From: Christensenella sp. UBA7703
Lineage (GTDB): Bacteria; Bacillota; Clostridia; Christensenellales; CAG-138
Direction: 5' to 3'
Assembly (NCBI GenBank): GCA_002482505.1
Contig: DLGD01000018.1
Location: 30,226-94,225 of the forward strand
Length of the DNA stretch: 64,000 nucleotides
Shown here: piece by piece, positions 1 through 7,930 of the stretch
Numbering within the stretch: the stretch's first letter is position 1
How the letters are laid out: each line of letters starts with the position of its first letter
Notes under the pieces: model-generated
Database searches by the model: none
Seen by the model: only the letters and a program-made list of their open reading frames with translations
Told to the model about the DNA's origin: nothing
Made by a program: the position numbers and the translations under genes

Positions 1-1
1 T

Positions 2-163
2 ATGGGCGTCGATCCTTCCAAGACGCCGGACGACATAGAGTGCATCCGCTGCGGCGACTGCGTGAAGAACTGCCCAACCAAAGCGCTCAGCGCGGGGTTT
101 TTCACGGGAAAACGTAAGATTCACCAGGGAGAAGACGGGGAAGAGACACAGATCACGGAATGA
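2..163 (+). CDS. 4Fe-4S binding protein, C-terminal fragment (5' end outside window)
   Basis: The frame is open from the window edge and stops at TGA 161-163, giving 53 visible residues. They contain a ferredoxin-type motif, C-x2-C-x2-C-x3-C-P (CIRCGDCVKNCP, about residues 14-25), that would bind one 4Fe-4S cluster. A hydrophilic tail rich in Lys, Glu and Asp follows. The ATG at position 2 is probably an internal methionine, because the rest of the protein lies upstream. Polytopic NapH/YccM-like proteins often end with such a cassette, but the fragment cannot identify the family. A terminator follows 28 bases later. Confidence 0.7.
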   Translation: MGVDPSKTPDDIECIRCGDCVKNCPTKALSAGFFTGKRKIHQGEDGEETQITE

Positions 164-190
164 GAAAAAGAAGAGTAAAGTGACGAAAAA

Positions 191-223
191 AAGCGGCGTG
201 TGCAGATCACACGCCGCTTTTGC
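191..223 (+). terminator. Rho-independent terminator
   Basis: A perfect 12-bp stem (191-202 with 208-219), a 5-base loop and a short T run follow the 4Fe-4S gene. An A run on the left side lets it also serve the convergent gene that ends at 240. Confidence 0.85.
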
Positions 224-239
224 GCGCAGAGGAGCTGGA

Positions 240-1535
240 TTATTGCTCCAGTTGACTGACAAGTGTGCCAAAACGATCGAAAAGCAGTACGGTATTTGTT
301 TTTTTCTTATTCAATGGTTTGTCTTCGCCTTTGAATGAGAAATCCTCGCTTGCGCCAATCACAAGCGATTCTCCCGCGCCGAGCTGTGTTCCCTCCGGAA
401 AACGGAGCGTTGCGTCCGATTGTACGGAGAAAAGGATCATGCCGGAGAGGTCGGCTGGCGCGATGCCGGAATTGGTGAGCGTGATGGTTTGCGAAGGGAC
501 ATCAAGCGCCTGCACAACGAGAGCGGAAGCAACGCTCTCGTTTGCGGGGTTTTGCAGCAAGATCGCGTCGCTTTCGTCCAACGTCAACAAAACGCCGATT
601 GAAAAATCCTGCGTGACTTTGATCGTTGCATTTGGCAGCGCAGCGTAGACGCGCGGGTTTGCGCTGTCTGTATCGACAGTGGTATCGGTGGAGATCACGG
701 CAAAATCAGGGGCAACCAGCGTGCCAAAATCGTCACCCGTCGCGTCCGGGTTGCCATGGTTGCCGACCTTGAGCACATCGCTTTTGAGCGTTGCATCGGA
801 ATCGATGATCGCCTGTTCCTCGGCAAACTGCATGTCTCCAGTGAAGAGAAATGTCTTTCCGCTGCAGGAGAAACGCAGCACGAGGGAATTGTCGTTGTCG
901 TCCGCTTCGTTGAGCGAGAGCGGGCCGAGTACGGTGAAGGAAACATCTCCCGTGACAGGGACGACATCGCCCGCCTGCAACTCCTTGTGCGGCAGATGGA
1001 GCTTCTCCAGGCGCTTGACGATCTTGCCAACGCCGTTCTTATCCGCCTCCGAATAGAACGGCGAATAGACCATTGGAATGTCGTAGTTTGCGCTGAGCGC
1101 GGTGAGTCCGCCGAGATGATCGCTGTGGCTATGCGTGATAAACACGGCATCGATCTTTGTGACACCAAGTGTATTCAACCCCGCAAGCAACTGCGGCGCG
1201 GATTCCGCCGAACCTGTGTCGATGAGCACGGTGGTTTCACCAAACCGAAGAATCGCCGCGTCTGCCTTGCCGACGTTGACGAACAGGATTGCAAACGCTT
1301 GTCCCGAAAGGAGCGTATCGATCGATTTGGCTTCGATGTCGGATACGCGATCTGGCGGAATCGTCTCGGTAGAAGCGGTCATTGCGGGCGAGACCGCAGT
1401 GCCCTGATCGGTCAACACCTCTTCGTTTGATTCCACGGGCGCGTCAGAACACCCCGCGAGCAATGCAAAGCAGAGGAGCAATAGCAGTGTGCACGACAGC
1501 AGACGTATCCAGGGCTTGTAAAAACGTTGTTTCAT
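240..1535 (-). CDS. Metallo-beta-lactamase-fold lipoprotein with C-terminal lamin-tail-like domain (ComEC-C type)
   Basis: 431 residues. The N-terminus (MKQRFYKPW then a Leu-rich stretch) ends in lipobox LLAGC with Cys29, so it should be a lipid-anchored extracytoplasmic protein. The MBL metal motif HSHSDH is at residues 135-140, in the arrangement of the secreted hydrolases related to the ComEC C-terminal domain. The last ~95 residues resemble a lamin-tail (LTD) beta-sandwich, seen on secreted nucleases and hydrolases. Substrate unknown; nucleic acid or a phosphodiester is an inference. I chose the ATG at 1535 rather than a TTG at 1646 because only this places the signal peptide at the N-terminus. 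There is no Shine-Dalgarno; a TATAAT box lies six bases upstream (see the promoter entry). Confidence 0.8.
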   Translation of the reverse strand: MKQRFYKPWIRLLSCTLLLLLCFALLAGCSDAPVESNEEVLTDQGTAVSPAMTASTETIPPDRVSDIEAKSIDTLLSGQAFAILFVNVGKADAAILRFGETTVLIDTGSAESAPQLLAGLNTLGVTKIDAVFITHSHSDHLGGLTALSANYDIPMVYSPFYSEADKNGVGKIVKRLEKLHLPHKELQAGDVVPVTGDVSFTVLGPLSLNEADDNDNSLVLRFSCSGKTFLFTGDMQFAEEQAIIDSDATLKSDVLKVGNHGNPDATGDDFGTLVAPDFAVISTDTTVDTDSANPRVYAALPNATIKVTQDFSIGVLLTLDESDAILLQNPANESVASALVVQALDVPSQTITLTNSGIAPADLSGMILFSVQSDATLRFPEGTQLGAGESLVIGASEDFSFKGEDKPLNKKKTNTVLLFDRFGTLVSQLEQ

Positions 1536-1541
1536 GACTTG

Positions 1542-1571
1542 ATTATAGGGGAATTCAAGCTGCGGATGCAA
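1542..1571 (-). promoter_or_regulatory. Promoter, apparently leaderless, for the MBL lipoprotein
   Basis: Reading on the minus strand: TTGCAT (1571-1566), 18-base spacer, TATAAT (1547-1542), then six bases and ATG (1535). Transcription starting about seven bases after the -10 box would begin at the A of the start codon. Confidence 0.6.
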
Positions 1572-1686
1572 ACGCAAAACGAGATAATGCATGGCGAGGA
1601 AGTAACCCGCGTGTGAACAATGCGGGAACTCAACCATTTTTCTCAACCAGTTGCGAAAAATTTGCGCGCCAAAGCCGCGAAAAATA

Positions 1687-1695
1687 TGCTATACT
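1687..1695 (+). promoter_or_regulatory. Extended -10 promoter for threonine aldolase
   Basis: TG-C-TATACT is an extended -10 element. It lies 47 bases before the ATG and upstream of a GGAGGAA ribosome binding site. No good -35 is visible at 16-18 bases, as is usual for extended -10 promoters. Confidence 0.6.
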
Positions 1696-1742
1696 CGTGC
1701 AGAAATCGCGGCGCTGGGTTCGCCGCACGGAGGAATTGAACC

Positions 1743-2783
1743 ATGCGCTATAACTTCATGAATGATTATAACGAGTGTGCCCACGAGCGTATTTTGGACG
1801 CGATTGTCCGCGCAAATCGTGAGCAGGACGACTCCTACGGGCTGGACAGCCGCTGCGCGCACGCGCGCGCGCTGATTCTGGCGCGGCTAGGCGGAGCGCA
1901 GAGCGATGTGCACTTTCTCGTTGGCGGCACGCAGGCGAACCTTACGATCATCGCCGCGAGCATCAAGCCGTATCAGGGCGTTGTTTGCGCCGAAAGCGGG
2001 CACATCAATATCCATGAGACGGGTGCGATCGAGGCGACCGGACACAAGGTGCTACCGCTTCCAACAAACAACGGAAAGATTACGGCGGAACAGATTGCGA
2101 CACTTGTCGCCGCGCACTATGCGGACGCAACTGCGGAGCACATGGTGCAGCCGGGGATGGTCTATCTTTCTCAGCCCACAGAGGTCGGCACGGTTTACTC
2201 CAAGGATGAGTTGCGGGCTATCTCCCGCGTTTGCTTGCTGTATGGCATGCCGCTGTATATTGACGGCGCACGCCTTGGCAACGCATTTGCGGTAGATGGT
2301 GCGGATGTGTTTCTGCCGGAGCTTGCAAAACTCACGAGTGCGTTCTCCATCGGGGGCACCAAGATGGGTGCGCTGTTTGGCGAAGCGCTGGTGATCAACG
2401 ATCCGCTGCTCAAGAAAGATTTTCGCTATCACATCAAGCAGCGCGGCGGCATGCTCGCCAAAGGGCGGTTGCTGGGCATTCAGTTTGAGACGCTGTTTGA
2501 GGACGGGCTTTACGATGAAATCGGGAGGCACACGGTGAAGCAAGCCCAACGAATTGCTGCCGCTGTTCGGGCGAAGGGATATGAACTGTTTGTCGATTCT
2601 CCGACGAATCAGGTGTTTCCGATTTTACCGCGCGAGTTGCTCAAAAAACTCGCAAGCGATTTCGGCTATGCGTTCTGGCAAACGTTTGACTCGGAAAATG
2701 ATGTGGTACGCTTTTGCACCTCTTGGGCAACCCCACCTGAGATGGTGGATGCGTTGCTGGACGGTATTCCCGCAAAGCGATAA
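1743..2783 (+). CDS. Low-specificity L-threonine aldolase (PLP, fold type I)
   Basis: 346 residues, normal length for LtaE/GLY1 aldolases. These cleave L-threonine or L-allo-threonine to glycine and acetaldehyde in the cytoplasm. Visible markers are the N-terminal NDYNECAHERIL segment, GGTQANL at 61-67 (cofactor phosphate region), DGARLGNA at about 174-181 (the Asp contacts the PLP pyridine), and the Schiff-base lysine in FSIGGTKMGA (Lys207). The ribosome binding site is GGAGGAA with good spacing. It is monocistronic, with its own extended -10 promoter and a terminator 20 bases after the stop. Close relatives (beta-eliminating lyases, phenylserine aldolase) share these motifs, so substrate choice is not certain. 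Confidence 0.88.
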   Translation: MRYNFMNDYNECAHERILDAIVRANREQDDSYGLDSRCAHARALILARLGGAQSDVHFLVGGTQANLTIIAASIKPYQGVVCAESGHINIHETGAIEATGHKVLPLPTNNGKITAEQIATLVAAHYADATAEHMVQPGMVYLSQPTEVGTVYSKDELRAISRVCLLYGMPLYIDGARLGNAFAVDGADVFLPELAKLTSAFSIGGTKMGALFGEALVINDPLLKKDFRYHIKQRGGMLAKGRLLGIQFETLFEDGLYDEIGRHTVKQAQRIAAAVRAKGYELFVDSPTNQVFPILPRELLKKLASDFGYAFWQTFDSENDVVRFCTSWATPPEMVDALLDGIPAKR

Positions 2784-2803
2784 ACAAATTCAAAACAGGC
2801 AAA

Positions 2804-2829
2804 CAAAAAAGAGGCTTCGGCCTCTTTTA
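2804..2829. terminator. Bidirectional terminator between convergent genes
   Basis: An A run, GAGGC, TTCG tetraloop, GCCTC and a T run. The A/T flanks extend the stem and give U tracts on both strands. It separates the aldolase gene from the minus-strand membrane protein gene whose stop it overlaps. Confidence 0.85.
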
Positions 2830-3489
2830 TGTTGCTTGCACTATCTTGGGTAACACTCGCTTGCCGAATATGCGCCAACAGAGCAGTGAGAGGACGAGCA
2901 ACCCGACGCAGAGTTTGATTGCGATGCTGATCGGGCGATAGTCCTCCCAGACTGCGCGTAGGATTGCGTCGGTTGCCGAAAGTATCAAACTGCCCATGGC
3001 GAGCAGGAGGATATTTCGCTTTGTGAGCAAGTCCTTGAGCCGCAGGTTAGGGAAGAGTAGCTTCAACACGATGAGGAACAGACCAAAGAGTAAGAGCGCG
3101 TTTAGCAGCACGCCGAGTAAAATCTGTAACACCGGATTGAGTGCGGCAAAGAGCAAGGAAAACAACGCCAGTAATGCTTTTCCAAACGCCCAGAAGGGGA
3201 GGAGCACAACACCGCGCACGACGGAAGGCTGCGCGAGGAACAAGCGGCGAAGTTTATCCTGCAGGCGCTCTTTCTTTGCGGGCTCAGCAGACGTAGAAGC
3301 GGCGACGATTTGCTCGTCGTCTTCTGCGGTGGCAATGACAAAATACGCGGCTTGCGGTGCGCCGGAAAACAGCTCGTCCGGCGAATCTATGATGCCGCCG
3401 AGCGCGAGGGAGAGCGCGGCAAGCAATCCCGCTGCGGTTGGGGCGACTCTTTTGCCGAGTTTTTTAAGTTGCGCTTTCGAAAAATCCAT
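2827..3489 (-). CDS. Membrane protein of unknown function
   Basis: 220 residues from ATG 3489 (MDFSKAQLKKLGKRV). I do not recognise a family. There is one hydrophobic segment near residues 17-32, a hydrophilic stretch (about 45-85) rich in Glu, Asp and Lys, then four or so strongly hydrophobic helices from about residue 95 to 215. The later half has a Leu-rich pattern (LLGVLLNALLLFGLFLIVL). The ATG has no Shine-Dalgarno and sits six bases after a TATAAT box. A longer reading frame back to 3549 runs through the rpsI terminator and is unlikely. It is transcribed alone, after the ribosomal operon terminator. Confidence 0.65.
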   Translation of the reverse strand: MDFSKAQLKKLGKRVAPTAAGLLAALSLALGGIIDSPDELFSGAPQAAYFVIATAEDDEQIVAASTSAEPAKKERLQDKLRRLFLAQPSVVRGVVLLPFWAFGKALLALFSLLFAALNPVLQILLGVLLNALLLFGLFLIVLKLLFPNLRLKDLLTKRNILLLAMGSLILSATDAILRAVWEDYRPISIAIKLCVGLLVLSLLCWRIFGKRVLPKIVQAT

Positions 3490-3495
3490 AGCCGT

Positions 3496-3524
3496 ATTAT
3501 AGCGTGTAGGCAAGTCGCCTGCAA
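3496..3524 (-). promoter_or_regulatory. Promoter, apparently leaderless, for the membrane protein gene
   Basis: On the minus strand: TTGCAG (3524-3519), 17-base spacer, TATAAT (3501-3496), six bases, then ATG at 3489. No Shine-Dalgarno can fit between box and start. Confidence 0.65.
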
Positions 3525-3532
3525 ACCGGCAT

Positions 3533-3567
3533 AAAAAAGCACCCCGCAAAAATTGCGAGGTGCTGAT
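3533..3567 (-). terminator. Terminator of the rplM-rpsI operon
   Basis: On the minus strand a 12-bp stem (AGCACCTCGCAA with TTGCGGGGTGCT, one G-T pair), loop TTT and a run of six T. It lies about 30 bases after the rpsI stop. Confidence 0.85.
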
Positions 3568-3596
3568 TTGTCCTTGTTTCGTTCGGGCAAAAGAAA

Positions 3597-3989
3597 TTAT
3601 CTCTTGCTGAACTGGGGCGCTCTGCGGGCTGCATGCAGACCGTATTTTTTACGCTCTTTCATGCGCGGATCGCGCGTGAGGTAGCCGGCCTTTTTGAGGG
3701 CGGGGCGAAGAGCGGGTTCCGCGACGAGCAGCGCGCGGGCGATGCCGTGACGGATTGCGCCAGCCTGACCCGTGTAACCGCCGCCATAGACGTTGACGAA
3801 CACGTCAAACTTCGAAAGCGTATCGGTGAGGGTAAGCGGGGCGCGGACGATCATCTTCAGCGTTTCCATGCCAAAGTAGTTGTCCAGTTCGCGCTTGTTA
3901 ATCGTGATGCTACCGCTGCCGGGGAGCAACCGAACGCGGGCAATGGACTTTTTCCGTCTGCCGGTACCAAGATATTGCGTACTTGCCAT
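3597..3989 (-). CDS. rpsI: 30S ribosomal protein S9
   Basis: 130 residues, standard length for uS9. The N-terminal YLGTGRRKKSIARVRL and the C-terminal SKR end, with the basic tail that reaches the P-site tRNA, are family hallmarks. GGGYTGQAGAIRHGIARAL in the middle is also typical. It starts 18 bases after the rplM stop with a good AG-rich ribosome binding site, so it is the second gene of the rplM-rpsI operon, followed directly by the terminator. Confidence 0.98.
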   Translation of the reverse strand: MASTQYLGTGRRKKSIARVRLLPGSGSITINKRELDNYFGMETLKMIVRAPLTLTDTLSKFDVFVNVYGGGYTGQAGAIRHGIARALLVAEPALRPALKKAGYLTRDPRMKERKKYGLHAARRAPQFSKR

Positions 3990-4007
3990 GTTCTTGTTCT
4001 CCTCTCG

Positions 4008-4439
4008 TTATTTCAGCGTCAGCGGCTGGGGCATCTGTGCGGCGTTCTTATGCTCCGGACCCGCATAAATGCGAACCTTCTTGAGCATCTTGTCGCCGAG
4101 CGGGCCTTTCGGCATCATGCGGCGGATCGCTTCATAGACGGCAAACTCCGGCTTGGTGGCCAGCAATGTGCGGTAGCTGACCTCGCGGATGCCGCCCGGA
4201 TAACCGGTGTGGTGGATGTGCTTTTTCTGATCCAGCTTTTTGCCGGTCAGACGCACTTTGCCCGCATTCACGATGATCACGTGATCGCCGGTGTCGACGT
4301 GCGGGGTGTATATGGGCTTATGCTTCCCTCTGAGGATAGCAGCTACCTGGGAAGAAAGACGGCCTAGAACCATGTCCTGTGCATCCACAACGTACCAGCT
4401 ACGCTCGACGGTTTCGCCCTTTGCCATATAGGATTTCAT
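4008..4439 (-). CDS. rplM: 50S ribosomal protein L13
   Basis: 143 residues, full length for uL13. Recognised by WYVVDAQDMVLGRLSSQVA near the N-terminus, HVDTGDHVIIVNA, and MMPKGPLGDKMLKK near residues 105-118. The ribosome binding site GGAGGAATCGCC precedes ATG 4439. It is the first gene of the conserved L13-S9 operon, driven by the strong promoter at 4537-4565. The ~95-base leader could hold an autoregulatory element, as in other Bacillota, but I cannot fold one convincingly. Confidence 0.98.
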   Translation of the reverse strand: MKSYMAKGETVERSWYVVDAQDMVLGRLSSQVAAILRGKHKPIYTPHVDTGDHVIIVNAGKVRLTGKKLDQKKHIHHTGYPGGIREVSYRTLLATKPEFAVYEAIRRMMPKGPLGDKMLKKVRIYAGPEHKNAAQMPQPLTLK

Positions 4440-4536
4440 GGCGATTCCTCCATCATATCATATCGATTGAATTCTGTTGTGTTCTTGAGAGCAGACGCCG
4501 GGGCTGTGGCAGCTGAAACCCAATGGCACACCGATT

Positions 4537-4565
4537 AGTTTAACAAACGCTCTTTATGGTGTCAA
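4537..4565 (-). promoter_or_regulatory. Strong sigma-A promoter for rplM-rpsI
   Basis: On the minus strand: TTGACA (4565-4560), exactly 17 bases, TAAACT (4542-4537). The start point would be near 4530, giving a leader of about 90 bases. Confidence 0.8.
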
Positions 4566-4603
4566 CCCCGAAAACGAAGAAAACCGTTGAATTCTCACCG
4601 ATT

Positions 4604-5749
4604 TCAAAGGATTGGTGGAACAATCTCCGCATATGCCGCGCAAACCCGCTCTGCCCAGCGAGAAAGGGCGTACGTTTGGCGGACGCGCTCGCCCGCCTCT
4701 TCCAGCGCAAGCGCGCGCGAGGCTGTGTGCTCTACGCAGAGCACGCGATGCAGGGCATAGGAAAGCGCCTGCGCATCCTGCGGCGGAAAGAATGCGCTTT
4801 TCGGTAGCGCGAGGTCTTTCTGCGCGTCGATGGCGCTTGCAAGCACCGGAGTGCGGCAATAGGCTGCCTCGACGAGCGCATAGCAAAATCCTTCCTGACG
4901 GCTGGGGGAAAGGAACACGTCCGCCATATGATAGTACGAGGAGACATCCTCACGCGGGGGCAGGAGGAGAATCCAATCCGGCACATCAGACAGACAGAGC
5001 TGGGCGCAGATGCGAAGCCGTACCTCTTCCAGATGGGACGAGAGGGCAACTGCAAGCGTGACGGGCAGACCGTCGCGCTCCCGCAGAAGGCGCACTGCCT
5101 CCACCGCAAGATCGACACCCTTGACCTCAAAATTATACCCGAACATCAGCGCGAGTTTTGCCTGCTCCGGCAGGCGAAGCGATGTGCGCACGGAGGAATC
5201 GTAGGAATCCAGCCGTTTAAAGGCGATTGCGTTCTCCGCGACCCTGACGCGCTCTTTCGGCACGCCGTCGGCTATGATATGCGCGGCGACCGACTCACTG
5301 CAGCAAACAAATCGGGAGACTGAGCGGAAATAGAGCATGTGCGGTAGTCGCAACAACGGGCTATGCGGCAACTCGAAGTGATTGTGCAGGTGCAGCACGG
5401 TCTTGACCCGGTGCCCACAGGTTTTGATCGCAAGCCAGGCCGCGACCTTCTCCGAAAAATGGATAAAGTGCTCGTGCAGAATGTCCGCATTTGTTTCTTT
5501 CAGCAACCGTCGCACCTGATGAAGATAGGAAAAGAAGCCGCCTTTTTTGAGAAAACGAACGTCGTGTGTCCTGGACATCTCCTGTGCCCAGGAGCGATCT
5601 GCTGCGCGCGCGGGCAGCACATAGACCGTCTTTGTACCGGTTTCGGCGAGCAACTGCTCCAACGCGGAAAGCGACGCAATGAAGTTGCCCGCGTATGGCG
5701 CGCCATAGTCGGTCAGGTGCAGAACGGTTTTGTTTTGGATGGAATTCAT
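4604..5749 (-). CDS. Glycosyltransferase family 4 (GT-B fold)
   Basis: 381 residues. The N-terminal half has a Rossmann pattern (TVLHLTDYGAPYAGNFIASL), HEHFIHFSEK and HLHNHFELPHSP. The C-terminal half carries ADVFLSPSRQEGFCYALVEA at about 280-300, the nucleotide-sugar-binding E-x7-E type region of GT4 enzymes. It should transfer a sugar from an NDP-sugar with retention of configuration in the cytoplasm; donor and acceptor are not predictable. The ribosome binding site GAGGAGG is nine bases before ATG 5749. It starts 13 bases after the upstream deoxyribosyltransferase-like gene, so it is probably co-transcribed with it and tdk although unrelated in function. Confidence 0.85.
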   Translation of the reverse strand: MNSIQNKTVLHLTDYGAPYAGNFIASLSALEQLLAETGTKTVYVLPARAADRSWAQEMSRTHDVRFLKKGGFFSYLHQVRRLLKETNADILHEHFIHFSEKVAAWLAIKTCGHRVKTVLHLHNHFELPHSPLLRLPHMLYFRSVSRFVCCSESVAAHIIADGVPKERVRVAENAIAFKRLDSYDSSVRTSLRLPEQAKLALMFGYNFEVKGVDLAVEAVRLLRERDGLPVTLAVALSSHLEEVRLRICAQLCLSDVPDWILLLPPREDVSSYYHMADVFLSPSRQEGFCYALVEAAYCRTPVLASAIDAQKDLALPKSAFFPPQDAQALSYALHRVLCVEHTASRALALEEAGERVRQTYALSRWAERVCAAYAEIVPPIL

Positions 5750-5762
5750 TGCTAGCGCCTCC

Positions 5763-6161
5763 TCAGATGTTCGTAAGCGCTGCTAAGAGCTCCTCAAACG
5801 GGCAGACGATGCGCTCCACCGCCGGATGATGATAGAACACACAAAAGCCTTCCGTTCCGTCGAATGGCGCGCTGGTTTCCGACCAGAGCAGGATTCGCTT
5901 GTTGGCGGCCGTCGCCAGCGCAATGCCGAGCTCCGCATGCGTGCCAAATCGCCCGGGCAGCAGGAGAACGACCAACTCCGCCTCCGCGACCCCACGCGAT
6001 TCATTTCCCGCAACCTCTTGCTTGCGCGCATCCGGCGTTTTGGAGACATCGCCGTGCGTCGTCCAGTCATAGGTGCGCGTGTGCCCCGCCGCGTTGAGCG
6101 CGGCAGCCGCGAGATTCACTTTTTCGGCGTTTGGCACGCCGCTTGCCACGTAATACTTCAT
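5763..6161 (-). CDS. Nucleoside 2-deoxyribosyltransferase-like Rossmann protein
   Basis: 132 residues beginning MKYYVASGVPN. The arrangement ELVVLLLPGRFGTHAELGIAL (about 62-82) matches the short nucleoside 2-deoxyribosyltransferase/YspA-like families, where the Glu in the HAELG segment would be the catalytic or base-binding acid. True transferases of this fold move deoxyribose between bases; others bind nucleotides or ADP-ribose. It starts six bases after the thymidine kinase stop, which fits a salvage role. A TATAAC sequence five bases before the ATG could be a weak internal promoter, but no -35 supports it. Function is inferred from fold and context. Confidence 0.6.
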   Translation of the reverse strand: MKYYVASGVPNAEKVNLAAAALNAAGHTRTYDWTTHGDVSKTPDARKQEVAGNESRGVAEAELVVLLLPGRFGTHAELGIALATAANKRILLWSETSAPFDGTEGFCVFYHHPAVERIVCPFEELLAALTNI

Positions 6162-6167
6162 GTTGGG

Positions 6168-6809
6168 TTATAGATCCTCGTCGTCTTCCGCTGCGCAATC
6201 ACATTGGCCGGGGACAGCTCCCTTTGCGAGGTCTTCGGCGCGGAGGCCGGGGCCGGGATCACCGATTAACCAGTGCTTGCGGCAGAGGCCGATGTATTTG
6301 TCACTCGCGCCGAGGACGACCTGTTCGCCGACCTTCGTGATGCCGCCGAGCCCGTCAAGGCGCGCGTTGTTCGTCGCCTTCTTACCGCACCAGCAGATGG
6401 TCTTAACTTCCTCAATCGTGTCCGCGCGGGCAAGCAGCCGCGCGCTGCCGGGGAAAAATTCCCCGCGAAAATCGGTTTTGAGCCCGTAGCAGATGATCGG
6501 CACATCGTAATCATCCACGATGGGCAGCAACATATCCACCTGCTCGATGGAAAGAAACTGTGCCTCGTCGATGATCAGGCAATCATATTCTCCCGCGCGA
6601 ACCTTGTCCCAGTCGATCTGGTCAAACAGAATGCAGTTTGCCTCCAAACCGCTGCGGGAGCGGATGGTGTAGACGCCGTCACGCGTGTCGACACCGGGCT
6701 TGATGAGCAGTGCGCGTTTGCAGCGCTCTTGATAGTTATACCAAACCATGATGGCGTTTGCGGTTTTGCTGGAGCCCATCGCACCATATCGGAAATAGAG
6801 TTTAGCCAT
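6168..6809 (-). CDS. tdk: Thymidine kinase (type II)
   Basis: 213 residues, slightly longer than the usual ~195. P-loop GAMGSSKT at 9-16, Walker B/catalytic DEAQF at 81-85 (Glu82 the catalytic base), and the lasso Zn region with CWCG near 140 and a later Cys before a His. It phosphorylates thymidine with ATP to dTMP in salvage. The C-terminal tail is acidic (CAAEDDEDL) and adds two Cys, which is unusual. The ribosome binding site GGAGGG is four bases from ATG 6809. It heads a minus-strand run with the deoxyribosyltransferase-like gene and the GT4 gene and lies next to a nucleoside importer operon. Confidence 0.93.
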   Translation of the reverse strand: MAKLYFRYGAMGSSKTANAIMVWYNYQERCKRALLIKPGVDTRDGVYTIRSRSGLEANCILFDQIDWDKVRAGEYDCLIIDEAQFLSIEQVDMLLPIVDDYDVPIICYGLKTDFRGEFFPGSARLLARADTIEEVKTICWCGKKATNNARLDGLGGITKVGEQVVLGASDKYIGLCRKHWLIGDPGPGLRAEDLAKGAVPGQCDCAAEDDEDL

Positions 6810-6877
6810 ATACCCTCCGGAAGATGTAAGAATGATTGCGAAATACGCATGGATATTGAAACAGACGGATGCGAGAA

Positions 6878-6910
6878 GGCGCCGCGGCGAATGCGCTTCG
6901 ACGCGGCGCC
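6878..6910 (-). terminator. GC-rich hairpin downstream of the importer operon
   Basis: A perfect 9-bp arm pair, GGCGCCGCG (6878-6886) and CGCGGCGCC (6902-6910), with a 15-base loop, between the last permease gene and tdk. There is no T run, so it may be a stabilising 3' hairpin or a weak or factor-assisted terminator. Confidence 0.5.
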
Positions 6911-6940
6911 CGAGGATACGTGTTTCGAAAGGATGTTGAA

Positions 6941-7927
6941 TTACCTGCGGCCTTTGTCGTAGGGGATGCCCTCGGCCTTTGGCGCGCGGGATTTTTTACT
7001 TGTGAGGATGAGGACGATCATCGTCACAACATACGGTAACATGAGATAGATGTATTCGCTGGCTTTGATGTTGTCAAATTTCGGTAGGAAGGGAATGCTT
7101 CCGCTATAGGAACCGAGAATCTTGAACAGTGCGAAGAACAGCGAAGCGCCGAGGATGTTCAGCGGCTTCCAGTTACCAAAGATCATGACCGCGAGAGCGA
7201 GGAAGCCGTAGCCGGCGACCGTAGACTGGAACGCGCTGCCGGCAGCGAGCGTATAGGCAAGACCGCCAATGCCGCCGAGCAGACCGGAGATGAACACGCC
7301 GGCATAGCGCATGCGATAGACGTTCACACCCACGGAGTCCGCGGCCTGCGGGTGCTCACCGCAGGAACGAAGGCGGAGGCCAAAGCGCGTTTTATAGAGG
7401 ACGACCGCGGCGATGATGAAGAGGAACACCGCCCAGATCGTGGTCTGATAGAAGCTCTTGAACAGAAACAGTTGCAGGAATGTGTCCCGTACGGGGATGC
7501 CGAGCGTTTCCTGCGTGATGCGCGCCCAGGTCGGAATCAAAATCGTGGTCTGACCCTGCCCCTGAATCGCCCACGTGAGCACGATTGCAAACGCGGGGGC
7601 GAGCATGTTCAGCGCTGTTCCGCCGATGGTTTGATCCGCCTTAAGGTTGACGGAGGCAAACGCGAGCAGCAGAGAGAAGATTGCGCCCGTCAGCCCGGCA
7701 ACGAGGATTGCAAAGAACATGGCCCATTGCGGGTGCGCGGCGCCAAAGCCGCTTGCGTCCATGTAGCGCAGAAACAGGCAGGAGCAGAGCGCGCCAATGA
7801 TCATGATGCCTTCCAGCGCGATATTGACCACGCCGCTGCGCTCGGAGAACATTCCGCCCAGAGCAACGAGCAGCAACGGGATCATAAACACAATGGTTGC
7901 GCTAACGATATCCGCTAAAATACTCAT
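6941..7927 (-). CDS. Nucleoside ABC transporter permease (YufQ/BmpD type)
   Basis: 328 residues, almost entirely hydrophobic helices, of the BPD_transp_2 (branched-chain amino acid/ribose/nucleoside) permease family. Marker segments are FSERSGVVNIALEGIMIIGA near residue 28 and the conserved GVNVYRMRYAGVFISGLLGGIGG near 199-221 that faces the ATPase. It would form half of the membrane channel with the next upstream gene product. It starts three bases after the stop of that gene, so translation is probably coupled. It is last in the four-gene importer operon. Confidence 0.9.
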   Translation of the reverse strand: MSILADIVSATIVFMIPLLLVALGGMFSERSGVVNIALEGIMIIGALCSCLFLRYMDASGFGAAHPQWAMFFAILVAGLTGAIFSLLLAFASVNLKADQTIGGTALNMLAPAFAIVLTWAIQGQGQTTILIPTWARITQETLGIPVRDTFLQLFLFKSFYQTTIWAVFLFIIAAVVLYKTRFGLRLRSCGEHPQAADSVGVNVYRMRYAGVFISGLLGGIGGLAYTLAAGSAFQSTVAGYGFLALAVMIFGNWKPLNILGASLFFALFKILGSYSGSIPFLPKFDNIKASEYIYLMLPYVVTMIVLILTSKKSRAPKAEGIPYDKGRR

Positions 7928-7930
7928 GGT

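Noticed and set aside
4440..4536. L13-type autoregulatory leader upstream of rplM
   Set aside because: A leader exists, but I could not find a stable fold or recall the consensus well enough to claim it.
6162..6198. Leaderless promoter for the deoxyribosyltransferase-like gene (TATAAC five bases before ATG)
   Set aside because: Spacing is N5, the box overlaps the tdk stop, and no -35 fits; operon transcription from tdk is simpler.
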